From: Seriola aureovittata
Lineage: Eukaryota > Chordata > Actinopteri > Carangiformes > Carangidae
DNA length: 64,000 nucleotides
Direction of reading: 5' to 3'
Assembly: GCF_021018895.1 (NCBI RefSeq)
Contig: NC_079365.1
Coordinates: 20,510,001 to 20,574,000, forward strand
Made by a program: the position numbers and the translations under genes. Shown here in pieces: positions 22,968-35,473 of the stretch (position 1 is the stretch's first letter; each line of letters opens with the position of its first letter). The notes under the pieces were generated by a model. That model worked only from the letters and a program-made list of their open reading frames with translations, did no database searches and was not told the DNA's origin.

Positions 22968-23325
22968 ACACTCAGGGGTATTGCTATTACAGCATCACTT
23001 AGTCTTGCATGACCAGTAGGTAACGGAGGCTAATGTTAGCAAACTTTTTTGCTCCACAACAGACATTTTGCTGACTTTATGACTCTTCTCTATTCCTGTA
23101 ACTTTTACACTACATTTTAGCATTACCACTAAAATTTACAAGATAATGTAAACGCTAAAACATGATGTAACCATAGCGTAGAGTCATAAAGTCAGTGAAC
23201 TGACTCTGTAATGTCCGTTACACGCAAAAAACGATCCAAGTGTTTTGAGTCCAGCTAACATTAGCCTCCATTCTACTGGTCACACGAGACCAAGTATGGT
23301 TATAGCAGCGAAACCCCTGAGTGTG
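22968..23325. mobile_element. Foldback DNA element with long terminal inverted repeats
   Basis: ACTCAGGGG...GACCAGTAG..GGAGGCTAATGTTAGC on the left recurs inverted on the right as GCTAACATTAGCCTCC..CTACTGGTC...CCCCTGAGT. Nested inside are GACTTTATGACTC and GAGTCATAAAGTC, also inverted. The whole 358 bp is nearly one hairpin with no coding capacity. A short sequence just to its left (TATGTAACCTCTGAAAGAAG, 22883 onward) recurs at about 43680. Confidence 0.7.
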
Positions 23326-25870
23326 ATGAATGAACATTACACAACCAATTCCACTTTAATGTCAAAATTGACTGGAACATGTCTCTGTGACTGTGTTTAT
23401 TTCATTATAATGCTTTCTATTGACACTAAAGTGTAATATTATCTTAACTACTGCTTGGCAGATCAACACCATCATTTTCACAATTGTTCTTCTTGTTGCA
23501 GGACCTTTGACTAGACTGTATTAAGTGACTTTTTTCTAATTTGATACGCATTTTTCCCACTAAATTCAGCTCTCAGGTGATAGTTTGTATTTGTGGTATA
23601 TACAAAGAGAAACATTGTTTAGTCTTGCACAGTTTGGCTATTTGCGACATTCCCATAAAGCGTCGGTCCTCCTCCCTCTGAGGAAATCTCTAGAGAGGAC
23701 AGACATTTCCACAGGTCATTGGTCGTGTCAGACAAAAGGCCTGATCCGGCCCTGCTCCACTCTGCTTCTACACTGCTCTACTCTTGGTTGTAACATTAAA
23801 CTGGGGCTCACACATGCACCCCCCCACCCCCACTCCCCAGCCAATATAAAAAGCAGAATTTACAGACAGCCCCTCTCTTCTTAACCTCATTTCTACTCTA
23901 CTCTCAGATGGGAATGTATTGTATGTAATGAGTATACAGTATGCGTGCTCATGTGTGTGTTCTCATTTGCGTGTTTGCTGGATAATCTATTACTTAGACA
24001 GCATGTACACATACAATAACAGCCAAAATAACACTCAACACACATCTTTGGAGTATATTGTGTAGTGTAAACACCCATCTGAAAGTATTTTGTCTTTCAC
24101 CCCCACCCTCTCCCTTGTTCCTTACTTTCATCCTCTCACTCTGCCTTTTCCATGGCTGTGTATCGCTATCTCTGGCTATCTCCTGCTCCCTCTTCTCCCC
24201 CCGCTGCCTCCACCCTCTCCCTCATTCCCTCCCTCTCTCCTTCTCTCCCTCTCGCTCTCTCTCTCAGCTCATTCCTGCTCTTGCGACCTCTCCCTTGCCC
24301 CTCCCCCTCCTGGCGGAGCTGCAGTCGAGGTGGGTGTTCTCTGGCTGTTATGACTTGAGAGACGATAATGGCAGCTATAATGTAGCCAGCCGTTCCTGAT
24401 GTGGCTGGGCTTGTGGGAGATTCTGTTGTGTTAGGGCTGGAGATGGAGTGAAGGAGGGAGGGGGGGAATGGAGGCGGGGCTCGGGCCCTCAGCCAACCAC
24501 AGTCCAGAATCTAACTGGTTTTCTTTTCCTTTTTTTCCCCCCTCCTCTGTCTTTCTCTCCTCACCCACCGACTTCTTCTAGCCCAGTTGTTTTCCTTCAG
24601 TGGTAAACTTTGTTTTTAAATTCTGGCTTTGTTTTTCTAACCCCCCCACCCAACAGACTCTCCTCCGTCCCTGCTTTTCTCCCCCACCCACCCTCCCCTG
24701 TGTTTTTTACCCCTTTTACCCACACTGTGAATTCCTTACAGCTGCTGTAATGTGATGGGGGCCAATGGTGTGACCACTGAAAGGCCACAGGGCTGGAGAC
24801 ATCACTGTAATGTACAATAAGCCCTACTCACTGACCTGCTGCAGGGAAGATTAATGTCATATCTACTTATGAACAGGCAGTTTGAGTTTGATTTAAACAG
24901 CTTTCATCCCTGTAAAGCCGCAAACTGACATTTTCGAAAGATACTGAGCAAAAATGCAAATTATTGTGACAAGAAAACAAGTGCAGAGAAGCAACTATTT
25001 ACCACTTTACAGTTAACGCTGAGAAACAATTTAGCATAATTATTGTTCAGTGATAGTCTCAGTGATATTGTATTGAGATGATACAATCATATCGTGAAAC
25101 TGTTGATGATTGCAAGAAAATTGACATTTACTGTTGTCTAATGCACACCTGTTAGACAAGTATGTAGGAAACTGAAATCATGTAAAAGAAAGTATTGGAT
25201 TCCTGCGCACTCTCAGCAATAAGTTTATTGAAAATGCAGCATTTCTGTCATGAAGTTTTGTATGAAGAATGTAGCATTTTAAAAATGAAAATTAGCAATT
25301 GAAGGATCTGATTTATTCATTTGAAGAGTTTTGTTTGTGCCTTCACACACTTGCAATCTTAAATTTCACAATATACATATACAGTAGTAGCCTGCTGTAT
25401 ATTGTCTCATGTATGTAGAATGTAGAAATTGTATTGAATAAATCCGCAAACATTTTGTTCTGTAGAAGCAATAAGATATATAATAAAAAGAAGTAAGCTT
25501 ATTAAGAAACTGGAATAGAAATGATCTTTTTTCTTCAGCTACTGAAATTATAAGTGTAGCAGATAACTGATGATGTCAGTGAAAATATGGGTCCATACAG
25601 TCAAGTACCCCAGACTTCCCTCTCTCACATGACAACAGCACTGCTAATAATCTTGGGTTCAAGAGTGTAAGACCACAAACTTGTAATTCAGTAGCCATGT
25701 CAATCCCCGAAGCCCTAAACTAATGTTTACTACATGAGCACTGTGGTTTGATACAGTCAACACCGTAGCCCTGGTTTCAACCCCACGGATTCACACCTCA
25801 CATATCCCTGTACTGTAAACTGTGGGCTGAGGAAGCTGTGGTGCTGATGTCTCACTGCTGGGGTTCTCAC

Positions 25871-25979
25871 CTTGTCGAAATGGCAGAATGAAACGTTGAT
25901 CCCTTGTTGCTACACAGCCGGAGTGACTGATGACAGACATCAGGGCACTAGAGGGGTCGAGCGCGGCACCTCAACCTGA
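25871..25979 (-). CDS. gli1: Candidate gli1 first coding exon (N-terminal extension; ATG at 25940)
   Basis: The 109 nt segment is bounded by a good acceptor (CTGCTGTTTCTAG) and donor (AAGGTGAGAAC). It holds an in-frame TGA followed by one ATG at 25940 and 23 codons (MSVISHSGCV...ILPFRQ) ending in phase 1. Joined to the acceptor at 18213, the frame stays open through 13 more codons into MPVDMQ, adding 37 residues. GLI2 and GLI3 have an LPF-type segment just before PIDMR, which gives weak support. The ATG has C at -3. Coding from 25940 is inferred; if wrong, this is a 5' UTR exon or a chance match. Confidence 0.5.
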
Positions 25980-27769
25980 CTAGAAACAGCAGAGGCAGGA
26001 GCTGGGCTTAACCAACCACAGTATAAATAAGTAGAGCAAACACAGCAGATTTAAAGTCAAGGCAAGCTGAAAGCCATATTATTATTCAAGCAGCAGTTGC
26101 AGAGGAAAATAGGGTTATGCACATGCTGCATGAAGAGGTACAAAATAACAAAGAAGGTAAAAATACAACGACAAAGGATCAATTTCGGTCCAAAAAGCAC
26201 GGTCATTCACTGGGGCTTCTTTGTATTTGCTCAATAACACACTGCATTGGCTGCGCAGTCATGATTACTGTTTTACCACCTCCGTAAATGTTGGCTTGAT
26301 CAGTCAGTGACTTGATAGTGTTTGTTTTAGGATTAGGAGTGGTTCACCTCTCCTTGTTTTCATTTGCCTGTACAAGCGCAGTTTTGTACTGCCAGCCACT
26401 GAGCAGCTTCGCTCTCTCTGAGGCGGTTCGATGTTGTAACATTTGCCAGATTGGGGATTTCAACCAACAACTCCATCAAGAGGGCTGACGTGGTGTTACC
26501 AAACCATGTGAATGTGTTTCCTTCCTCCTCAGTCTCCCCGTAACTTGCTGTTCCCTCACTCCTCCACAATCCCACATTTTCTCTGTCCTCTCCTCAGGCC
26601 ACCCACCCGCCATCCTGCACATACCTGTGGTTTCCTGTACCCCGCTCCCCTCCTCCCTCCCTCCCTCCCTCCCCTCTCTTTACCTACACTCTCTCCCCCC
26701 TCCCCCCAAGCACACCTTACTCTCTCCTCTGTCTAACATGTAACACCCAACTCTTGTCTCGTCTTCCCCTCTTCTACTTCTTCTACTACTGAGTGTCGGT
26801 GTATCAGGTACGTAATGCCCCGACCACAAATATTTCTTTGAACTCCTTTTAAGGAGGAGAGCCGGAGGAAACATGGGGAGGAAAAAAAGAGGGAGAGAGG
26901 GATGGATGGATAAAGCAGATGAGGAGAGGCTGATTCACACAGCTGGCTCCCAGCTGTAGACCGAGGCAGCGCGCAGTACTGCTCCATCTATAAACAACTA
27001 GGAACCCAACCCCCCAATTTCAAGAAAAAACGAACAGAGCGTCGTCATCGTAAATCCAGCTAAGCACTCCTCTTCACCTTCACCAGTGCTCCTGAACGTC
27101 ACCCAACTTGCTTGTTGCTTTTTTCCCTCCCATCCTTACAGCAGCTCTACATCATTTGTCTCTCCTGGCTCTTTGTCCACTCTACTCATCACAGCTGAGG
27201 CCATATTGTCAGTGCAGCAGTTAAAGTACAAATCAAGGCCTTGTAAATATTCCCCAGTCAATCATCTCCCTGACACCAGGAAAAAGGAAAATGTCCGGCA
27301 CAGAAAGTCGCTGGAGCTGGCTGCTACACACTGAAACGGGGACCCGCACCAGGGAACAAAAACCAGATAATAATCTGTTCGGTTTATAGAAAGACCACAG
27401 TGATTATAAGAAAAATAATAATCCTAACAGTCTTGGGTGGGCAGGCGATATTTATAGCCGGCCTGCTGCTACTTATATTCCTTAGCTGTATAACACAGCT
27501 GGAAGCGAGGGAGGAGAGAGAGGAGGTGGAAAACTCGTGAGGAAAAAAAGAGACAGAGGAAAGAGAGACAGAGGGGCTCCAGGGGATGGAGGGGGAGAGT
27601 GTATGTGTGTGTGCGCGTAGGCGGATATCCAATGCATGTGTGTGTGTGCGCGTGTGTCTGTGTCTGTGTGTGTGGCTGAGATCAAGACAGACAAAGAAAG
27701 GCGGAGAGAGAGACATAGACGAATAGTACACTATGTGATCGTGCGTGTGTGTGTATTTGTATTCGGCGT

Positions 27770-27930
27770 GTGGGAGAAACCGCGGCGCGGTCCCTCCACG
27801 ACGACGACAGCAGCGGACGAGGCCTGCGGGCCACCAGACGAACACAGTGACCGCAGCTCTGAGAGCCTCTCACAGAGGGGAAACTAAAATTCAGCCGTCT
27901 GGATGAATCGAGCGAAAGCCATGTTGAATT
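27770..27930. promoter_or_regulatory. CpG-dense patch, candidate promoter
   Basis: A cluster of CpG dinucleotides (ccgcggcgcggtcc, cacgacgacgacagcagcgg and neighbours) stands in CpG-poor surroundings. It lies about 1.9 kb upstream of the candidate gli1 coding exon at 25979. No clear minus-strand donor is seen near it. A plus-strand donor-like GCGCAG|GTGATC occurs at about 27997. Confidence 0.35.
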
Positions 27931-30170
27931 TATTGACCGCTAACTTTTTCATTACTTGGCTTTTGTTTCAGGGTCTGAAAGGTCTTTTCTGCGCAGGTGA
28001 TCACAGAGGACGGCAGTGTGGATGGATAGAAAGGGAAATGGTAATGTGTAGATTTAAAAGCAGGATCATCCTCAGACTGACAGATAATGGTAATGGTAAC
28101 TGGTGGGTCAATATATGGCCAGTTAGATGCTTATATATATTATTCTCTCATAGTAACGCATGATTATCAATTATTGTGTTTTTTAGTGAAGTAACACAGC
28201 TTGTATATATGATGCATATTATATATCATATATTATATGCCACCTTTAGTCAGACATTGTAGATTTGTTCAATTTGACCAAATGAAGCATCTCTGGTGGT
28301 CTGGTGCAAAGCGTGGTCACTGTTAAACAATCTTCTCTCCAACAGCAACACACACATCAAACCTAAAATATGTCAAACATCTCAATATGTCCGTGTTAAA
28401 TGTGGCCTTACTACCAGGAGTCTTAAAACTAGGAATTCTGCACACTGACATTTGAGCCAAAGCAGTTGTAAAATCCTGTAGCACAAGCAGCCATAGAGGA
28501 ATGTTTCAAAATGTCCTATTTTAAAATGGACAAATCTGATCTGACCAAGCATTCAATGCAAACTTTTGATTTTTGACAGTTTTCAATATGAATACTACCG
28601 ACACATATACTTTAGCAATCAAGCTCAAATTCAGCCTGGAAAACCTGGACTTGTGGGCCTTGATTCTTTTCCCTTTCTCTCTCTCTCTTCGATATAAAAG
28701 ACACATGAGCTGCTCTTTGCAGTTTGTAGACATCACATAAAAGTCGCATGGAGCTGTCGTATGGGGCTGACCATGTGCAAAACTTGAGCGGTCACAAACT
28801 GAAGTCCAGCTGTCGCCGTACTGTAAGAGCAGATGTTAGCGGTGTAGTTCATCTGAATATGACCAGTCGGTTCAGGTGTTAAAGGAGCGGGCCGCACGAT
28901 TTAGCATGCCGCTCTCATAACACTGCTGGACTCGATGGACGGTTTAAAAATCGGATCAGAATCTATGCAGCAGAACCAGACATTAGTCTTTTTCTATTTT
29001 CCTCCATGCATTCCTCTTCTATGTGGTGCCTACATTACACACAACGCAAGCAGAGATGTGGAGCAGGCTCGGAGGTCTGGTGAGCTCACTTCTGTCTAAC
29101 TCCACACCTCCAGATTTTCTTCATTTTCAAACTCGTATTTTGCCCTCTGATGTGTAAAATCGGTGGAGTTCCCCTTTAACACGGGCATCGTCATTCTGCC
29201 AGGGTCCCTCATTTTAAATCCTGATACATGAAACAGGCAACCCAGAGTTATAAACAAATCCCGTTGTTCTCCAAAGGAAAACGGTCTCTCTCTCTTTCTC
29301 TCGCGTTTTTATGTCTCTTTCTCTCCTCGGCATGTAAACTGTACTTAAATTTGTCCCAGCAGCTGAGCACGCATGTGGAGACTTGTCTTCGTCCCTTCAC
29401 AGTTGTATGACTAAACGTGCACAACTGTGTCTGTCTGCATGTGTGTGTTAGCGTGTGCCCCCTTTGATAAGGGTCATTGTATTATACCGTATTATATCAT
29501 CACTTTCACGCTGGTGCTTTCCCTGGACCTCTCCCTCTTTGCCTCCTCCTGTTTCCCCACTATCTGTTCACATTTTCCGCTCTTCTCACTCTCCTCACCT
29601 TCCCAAAGAGTCAAAGGAAAAAACGTTTTACACTTTTACAGTTGCCTTTTCATTTTGATGCCTCTCTTATCTGTTTTTTGTTTTGTTTTTACAACTTTAA
29701 CGTGAAACAACACATCCTCCATGAGCAATGTGCTTACATTTGTCTCACTCCACAACTCATCTCCACACTCATCTGCAGTAAACTACCAATCACACGAGAA
29801 CTGATGACGGTTGCGATCTGATGTCAAGTCCGATAATGCAAAACAGTAGGGGTGAAAATGAGGATCTCCTTTTTCATTCTGCTTGCCATTTAGTTAAATA
29901 AACCTGATCAATTTACACAGTGAACAAATTACAGAGCAACTATTTGGATCATATACACTCAGACACAGTGCGAAATGTGCTCTTCTCCTGTGTGGTCTGC
30001 CTCAGAGCTGCTGACTTCATAACTAATATATCGCAGGCGTTTAGTTTAATACCCAGATGTTGGTAGGGGCAAGGCATCCGGGCCTGCGTTAGCTTTTAAT
30101 TGGCTGGGATCCCTGAGCTGATGTTTGGGGCTTAGCATGTGACTCAGGGACACACACACGCACAAGCACC

Positions 30171-30194
30171 CACACACACACACACACACACACA
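30171..30194. repeat. (CA)n microsatellite
   Basis: Short CA array with impure CA sequence on its left. Confidence 0.85.
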
Positions 30195-30338
30195 TATGCA
30201 CTCACAGAGGCACACACACTTTCCCTGAACGAATGAAATGCTTGGCCGGGCTCTGACAAGGCAGCAGTCTCATACGCTGTCAGGAAGAGACGAGTCATGG
30301 CTGTCCAGAGGAGTCTACAAAACTAAACAAACGCAGAC

Positions 30339-30339
<1 letters not shown>

Positions 30340-30386
<47 letters not shown>
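30340..30386. repeat. (CA)n microsatellite
   Basis: About 46 bases of perfect CA. Confidence 0.95.
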
Positions 30387-30390
<4 letters not shown>

Positions 30391-30673
30391 CTCACACGCG
30401 TGCGCGCGGAGATCCCAGGACTGACTGACGCCACGCTGCTGACGACTGCACAGAGCAGCGGCCATGATATCTGGCGAGCTGATTATTACAGCATGAAGTA
30501 AAAAGATGCATGTTAGAGAAAGACAGAGAGAAGGAGAGAGAGGGAGGGAGTAAGAGGGACGGGAGAGAAAGCAAAGTGGTGGTAAGAACTGAGGAACAAG
30601 AATTGCAGAATGATCCTGCTACATTACATTTCTAGGACACAAATTACACATCCATGCAAGCAAGGTGGTTGTT

Positions 30674-30674
<1 letters not shown>

Positions 30675-30726
<52 letters not shown>

Positions 30727-30750
30727 TAGCGAGTGAGAGAGAGAGAGTGT
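30675..30750. repeat. (GT)n(GA)n compound microsatellite
   Basis: GT repeat to about 30717, followed by imperfect GA. Confidence 0.9.
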
Positions 30751-33074
30751 GTGTGTCTTGAGTTCCCACCAGGGCTGTAATTAAGTGGCATTAACATAAC
30801 TAAAAGGCAACAAATCAGCTAATTAGCTGGCTGTGAATTGGAGGGGTGAGGAGCTTAAAGCACGCACGCACTCACACACACGCAAACTGAAGCTTGTTAT
30901 TGTAGACACATTTTAGTTTTTGCTCGCGGATAAACAGACGCACAAACTTGTGAGATCAAAAACACATGAGGAATGTCAACAATCTGAACTGCAGCTCATT
31001 TAAATCGATTGAGAAATCAATCCGTAAGTTGGGAACACATTTTATATATAAGATTTTCTTCATTTGTAGCTGTGGGAGACCACACACATAAAGAATGTCT
31101 TCACCATTTTTTTTTAATCACTTATTATAACCCACTGAAGTGTGGGCACACCAGACATCACCCAATAACAAGATGTCAGACTGACCTCAGAGCTGTCACT
31201 CAAACTTTTCTCTTGATTCACTTGTTGGATGCACGCAAGTCTTCAACCACTTGTTTTGTCCACACTAGTAGACTTTCAAGAGAAACAAAAGGATAGAGAG
31301 CATAAACTGTCTGTGAAAAGTTTTGTCAGTGTGTTTGTCAGAAAAATTGACAAATGAATGATTGTTTGCATCTGTAACCGTAAGTAAATGTTATGAATAA
31401 TTTTAACTACTTTTCACATTCTGTCATTGCAGCAGTTCCAGGACTCCCACACACTACAGGACACGTTGCTGTTTCTTCCAAAGCAGTGGGGATGTTACCT
31501 GATCAAGGGAGTCGAGACTGAATTGTTACAAACCTCACACTACATGAAAATTAGGGATGATGATTGTTGTTGGGTATTGCCACACAGAGTGTGAGCGGTC
31601 AATTTAAGCTGACATGAAATCATTTACGAGTCTCCAGTAAATACCTCTGTATGGAGTGTATTCAGAATACATGTATATACGTATATTACACATCTTCCAG
31701 GTTATAAAGGTATGAATGCATAACTTGTAAGTTGTACTCCACAACATCTGTGACTATGAGGTTTAGGCAACAAAAGCACTTTGGTTAAAATCAGGGAAAG
31801 ATGGTGGTTTTGGATAAATGCAAATAAAATGCTGTGTCTGAAGTCACTGTGAACTCTTTCCGTATTAAAGCAGACCACACCGTCTTAATAGGTTGCAATG
31901 ACATTTCCTTCAAAACATATTTGCTGTTGCAAATTAGTTTCTATATAAACATAATTTGTAGGAGACATTGGGTTGCATTCTGGCAGACTGCAGAGGCAAA
32001 TCGACAGCCAGCGACAGTAATGTGTTGCACAAAGAGGCAGTGCGAAAATAAAAGAGAAGAGGAAGAACCTAAACCGAGGTAAACAAAGCATTAAAAGTTC
32101 TTTGCAAATGTTTCATGAAATGCATTCAACGTGTGTTTTCTAGACCTTAAGGAAATGCACAGTGTGTTCTGGTGAGAAACGCTGAGAGTAAACAAAACCG
32201 AGTTTGTTTACAATGAAAATTGCACAGGGTACATTTAACACACAGTATGTGAAGTGTAGGGTAAGAATGAGCGCCAGATAGCGGTTATCAACTCTTACAA
32301 AGAGGGCGTTTCGGCTGGAATCAGTGCCGGTTCCCACATCAAATCTCAAATAGTTCAGTGTGTTTCCCTCACTAAGCCATGGAATAAGTGATGCCAGTTG
32401 CAGGGGAAGCACCAGGTAAAAGCAAAGGTCCATCACAGGTTGTAAATCTCAACATAGCCCACAAGCAACACAAAAATTAGCATCAAGATCAACTTTATCC
32501 TCGTCTTATCCTTTGACACGACACAATATCATCATCATAATCAATATAAATGAAAGGGGATCATATCTTATTGTATTTGTATTCTGAAATGCATTAACTC
32601 TATTGTTCGCAGAAGAGTGGGTAAACAAGCAAAAACAACAATACCTTTTTACTAAACATAGCAACAAGAATCACTGTCTTTACACAATCAATGTTAATCA
32701 ATATCACACTTGGTCAGAGACCTGCCAGATAAAGATGTTTAACTGTCTGTCAAATGCTGCAGTTTTCATCAGGAAATGTGGGAGATATTTTGCAATCACA
32801 GGAGTTTTCTGCTATGTGTGCATGTAAACACTGATCCTATCTCATGCATGAGGAAGGGGCTCCCTTTCACTGCGTCTCAGCCCTAAATTCCACCCTGTAT
32901 CTCCATGCAGTGCTCAGTGATGCGCAGGGAGCACATGCACACACACACACAAAACAGACACACACATAAACACTCACTCTCTCTGATACACAGACTCAAG
33001 CATACAAAGGCATGTTGTACACAGTGCACACTTATTTACACATAAATTGTCATCTATACACTGATGCAAGATGT

Positions 33075-33120
33075 ACATACGTACACAGGCGAAGACATAC
33101 GTACACAGGCGAAGACATAC
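33075..33120. repeat. Short 20 bp tandem duplication
   Basis: The unit acatacgtacacaggcgaag occurs twice exactly, plus a partial third copy, followed by CA repeats. Confidence 0.9.
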
Positions 33121-33892
33121 ACACACACACACACGTATACAAACAACAGACACACAGGGAATCGAGAGGGAGGCTGATGGCCCTGATGACCCAGGGAGCT
33201 GATGTGACACACACAATAAGAATGGCACAGTTTGCGTCACCAGCTAGTGAATGGCTCACTAAAGACAGACACACACACACACACACACATATATACGCAC
33301 ACGTCTTGTGTCTGTCCTGCTATTGATTTTACAAACTATCCTTCAAGGAGCTTCTCCAGAGCATTCATCCCTTGTTTTGTCTTTAAAGTGAATGTATGTA
33401 ACTTCAGCTGAACAGCGGCCACTGTCGTCACAACTGGTACATTCTCTTGAGTCAGTAACTTCAATGACATCCCTATAAGGAGACCTAATTCCACATTCAT
33501 TTCATGTCAGGGTTGCTGTAATTACTAATTTCCGAGCTGTAAATACCGTTAAATAACGTTTAACGTCCAAGTCATAATTAAAAGTGGGAAACTCTGATAT
33601 ATCCAACTTGACACTTAAACTGCCAGTAGGCTTTTTCAGGATGGCAGAATTAAAACCAAACTTTAATGACACAGGGTTATATAGTCAATGGAGAATATTT
33701 TAAACCCTTATATGACCAACTCTGAAATCATGCAACCGTGGTGAGTTGCCCAATGACATGAACACTCACAATGGAAACCTTTCCCATCTCCACAATCCAT
33801 CCAGTATTATATGAATACAGCAAAACCAAGACGTGGAATGGGCCAAAATGCAAGGAGCAAACATGTCATGATGCAAACATGTCAAATGTTAA

Positions 33893-33893
<1 letters not shown>

Positions 33894-33932
<39 letters not shown>
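33894..33932. repeat. (CA)n microsatellite
   Basis: About 38 bases of perfect CA. Confidence 0.93.
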
Positions 33933-33935
<3 letters not shown>

Positions 33936-34255
33936 CCTGCCAAATCACTCAAGCACCCTTAATATCCTGAGATAAAACTCTCAATAAATAAAAACTCATT
34001 ACATAAACTCAATAAAAAAACTGAGCTTTTGGACTTGACATAGGGGAAATTAAAGATAAAAGGAGGCCAAGGAGAGTACACTTTTACCACCGTTTCCTGT
34101 AGAGAGAGAGAAAAAAAAAAAGAGTTAAAGTGATTCACTTGAGATGGAAAAAATCTGGCGGCAGTAACGTTGCTGTGCAGCGAGTGACTCAAAGTCTGTG
34201 TGTGGCATTCATGCCCTCCTTTCTCTTTTACAAAGGAGGAGTGGGGGGAATGAGA

Positions 34256-34400
34256 CGGGACAGAGAGAAAGAGAGAGAGAGAAAGACAGAGACAGAAAGG
34301 TAGAGAAAATGAGAGTGACAAAGAGAAACAACGGAAGAAAAAGCGATTTGATGGAAGAAGAGAAACAGAGAAAAAAAAAAAGAGAGGGAGAAAGAGAGCG
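34256..34400. repeat. Purine-rich (GA)n-like tract
   Basis: About 145 bases almost free of pyrimidines, mostly imperfect GAGA and GAAA. Confidence 0.85.
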
Positions 34401-34867
34401 AGCAGTGTTGAGCGGCACTATGCTTGAGCAGTCCTTTTGACTGACGAGAGAAGGATTGGGGACCCATTGTTGAAATCCCATTCCTCACTGTATTGAGCGA
34501 CCTTATCAATGCAGGGTCATCCGGAACAATGGTGAACGCTCCCATAAGTTCTCAGTTGTTCAGTTCGGTTGTTGTGAAACCTTGTATCTGTAAAACTTTG
34601 CAGGAGTCATGATAAACTATATAATATCCTCGGCACATGTATTGTATGCTAATATAAACACTAATAATTTATTGTTTAGTTCAGTTGAAAATAATATTTC
34701 TTCATGGGGTTCATGAAAAATTCATTTTCTATTATCTTTGTTTAATATAATGATTATTTGATTTACAAATATCAAATTGCAGTGCATTTATCTGCCTATT
34801 ACCTATAACAAAAATACTGATTACCAATAATTATATTTAATTAAGTTTTTTATTGAATTTTATTTAA

Positions 34868-35473
34868 TCAACATTCAAATTCAACATTTTGGGAAATTCA
34901 CTTCTTCTGTCTTGATGAGAGTGAGAAAATCAGTGTCACTTTCATGTCTGTCTGTTAAATATGAAGCTAGCACCAGTTGCCAGTTAGCTTAGCTTAGCAA
35001 AAAGACAGGAAACAGCTAGTCAGGCTCTGTCCAAAATGATCAACATCCACCAAGTTGTACCTTTAAAGCTCATTGATTAACACATTATATCTTGTTTGTT
35101 TAACTGTGCAAGTGCAAAAATGGCCAGTTGTGGTTTTATGGGGGGGATTATGCACTAGACTATTTCTTGGCTGGGCACTGTAAACCTGCTGAGAAATAGT
35201 CCAGCCTCCCACGAAACTGCAACTTGTCTTTGTTAATCTTCGGTTTTTGCACAAATGAAATAAGAAAAATAAATAACATGTTAATTTTCAAGCGTCGGAG
35301 GCTGATTTTGTGTTACCATTGGACGGAGCCATGCTAGCTGTAACGCCTTGTTTCAATTCTTTGCGCTAAGCTAACTGTCTGCTGGCTGAAGCCATACAGA
35401 CTGAGATGATAAATTCACCCAACTCTCTGCAAGAAAGCAAATAGCATATTTCCCAAAATGTCTAACTATTCCT
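34868..35473. mobile_element. TTAA-flanked non-autonomous DNA transposon
   Basis: A 606 bp element sits between TTAA at 34864-34867 and TTAA at 35474-35477. The outer parts are inverted copies: ACATTTTGGGAAATTC on the left, ATTTCCCAAAATGTCTAACTATTCC on the right. Inner blocks such as AGTTAGCTTAGCTTAGC and CTCATTGATTAACAC are also mirrored. This is a very common teleost element type. TTAA flanks suggest piggyBac-type mobilisation. There is no transposase. Confidence 0.75.

Larger units (their letters stand above)
18214..25870 (-). other. gli1: Probable gli1 intron, proximal part (18214-25870)
   Basis: No coding exon is recognised. It holds two foldback elements (19400-19617, 22968-23325), GT microsatellites near 20430-20460 and 20569-20593, a compact block at 20160-20290 with a GLI-like site, and a C/T-rich stretch at 24090-24310. 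It is an intron if the exon at 25871 is real, and otherwise upstream flank. Confidence 0.5.

Noticed and set aside
26022..26029. TATAAATA just upstream of the candidate coding exon at 25979
   Set aside because: On the minus strand it reads TATTTATA, a poor TATA box, and a good splice acceptor lies between it and the exon, so an upstream exon is more likely.
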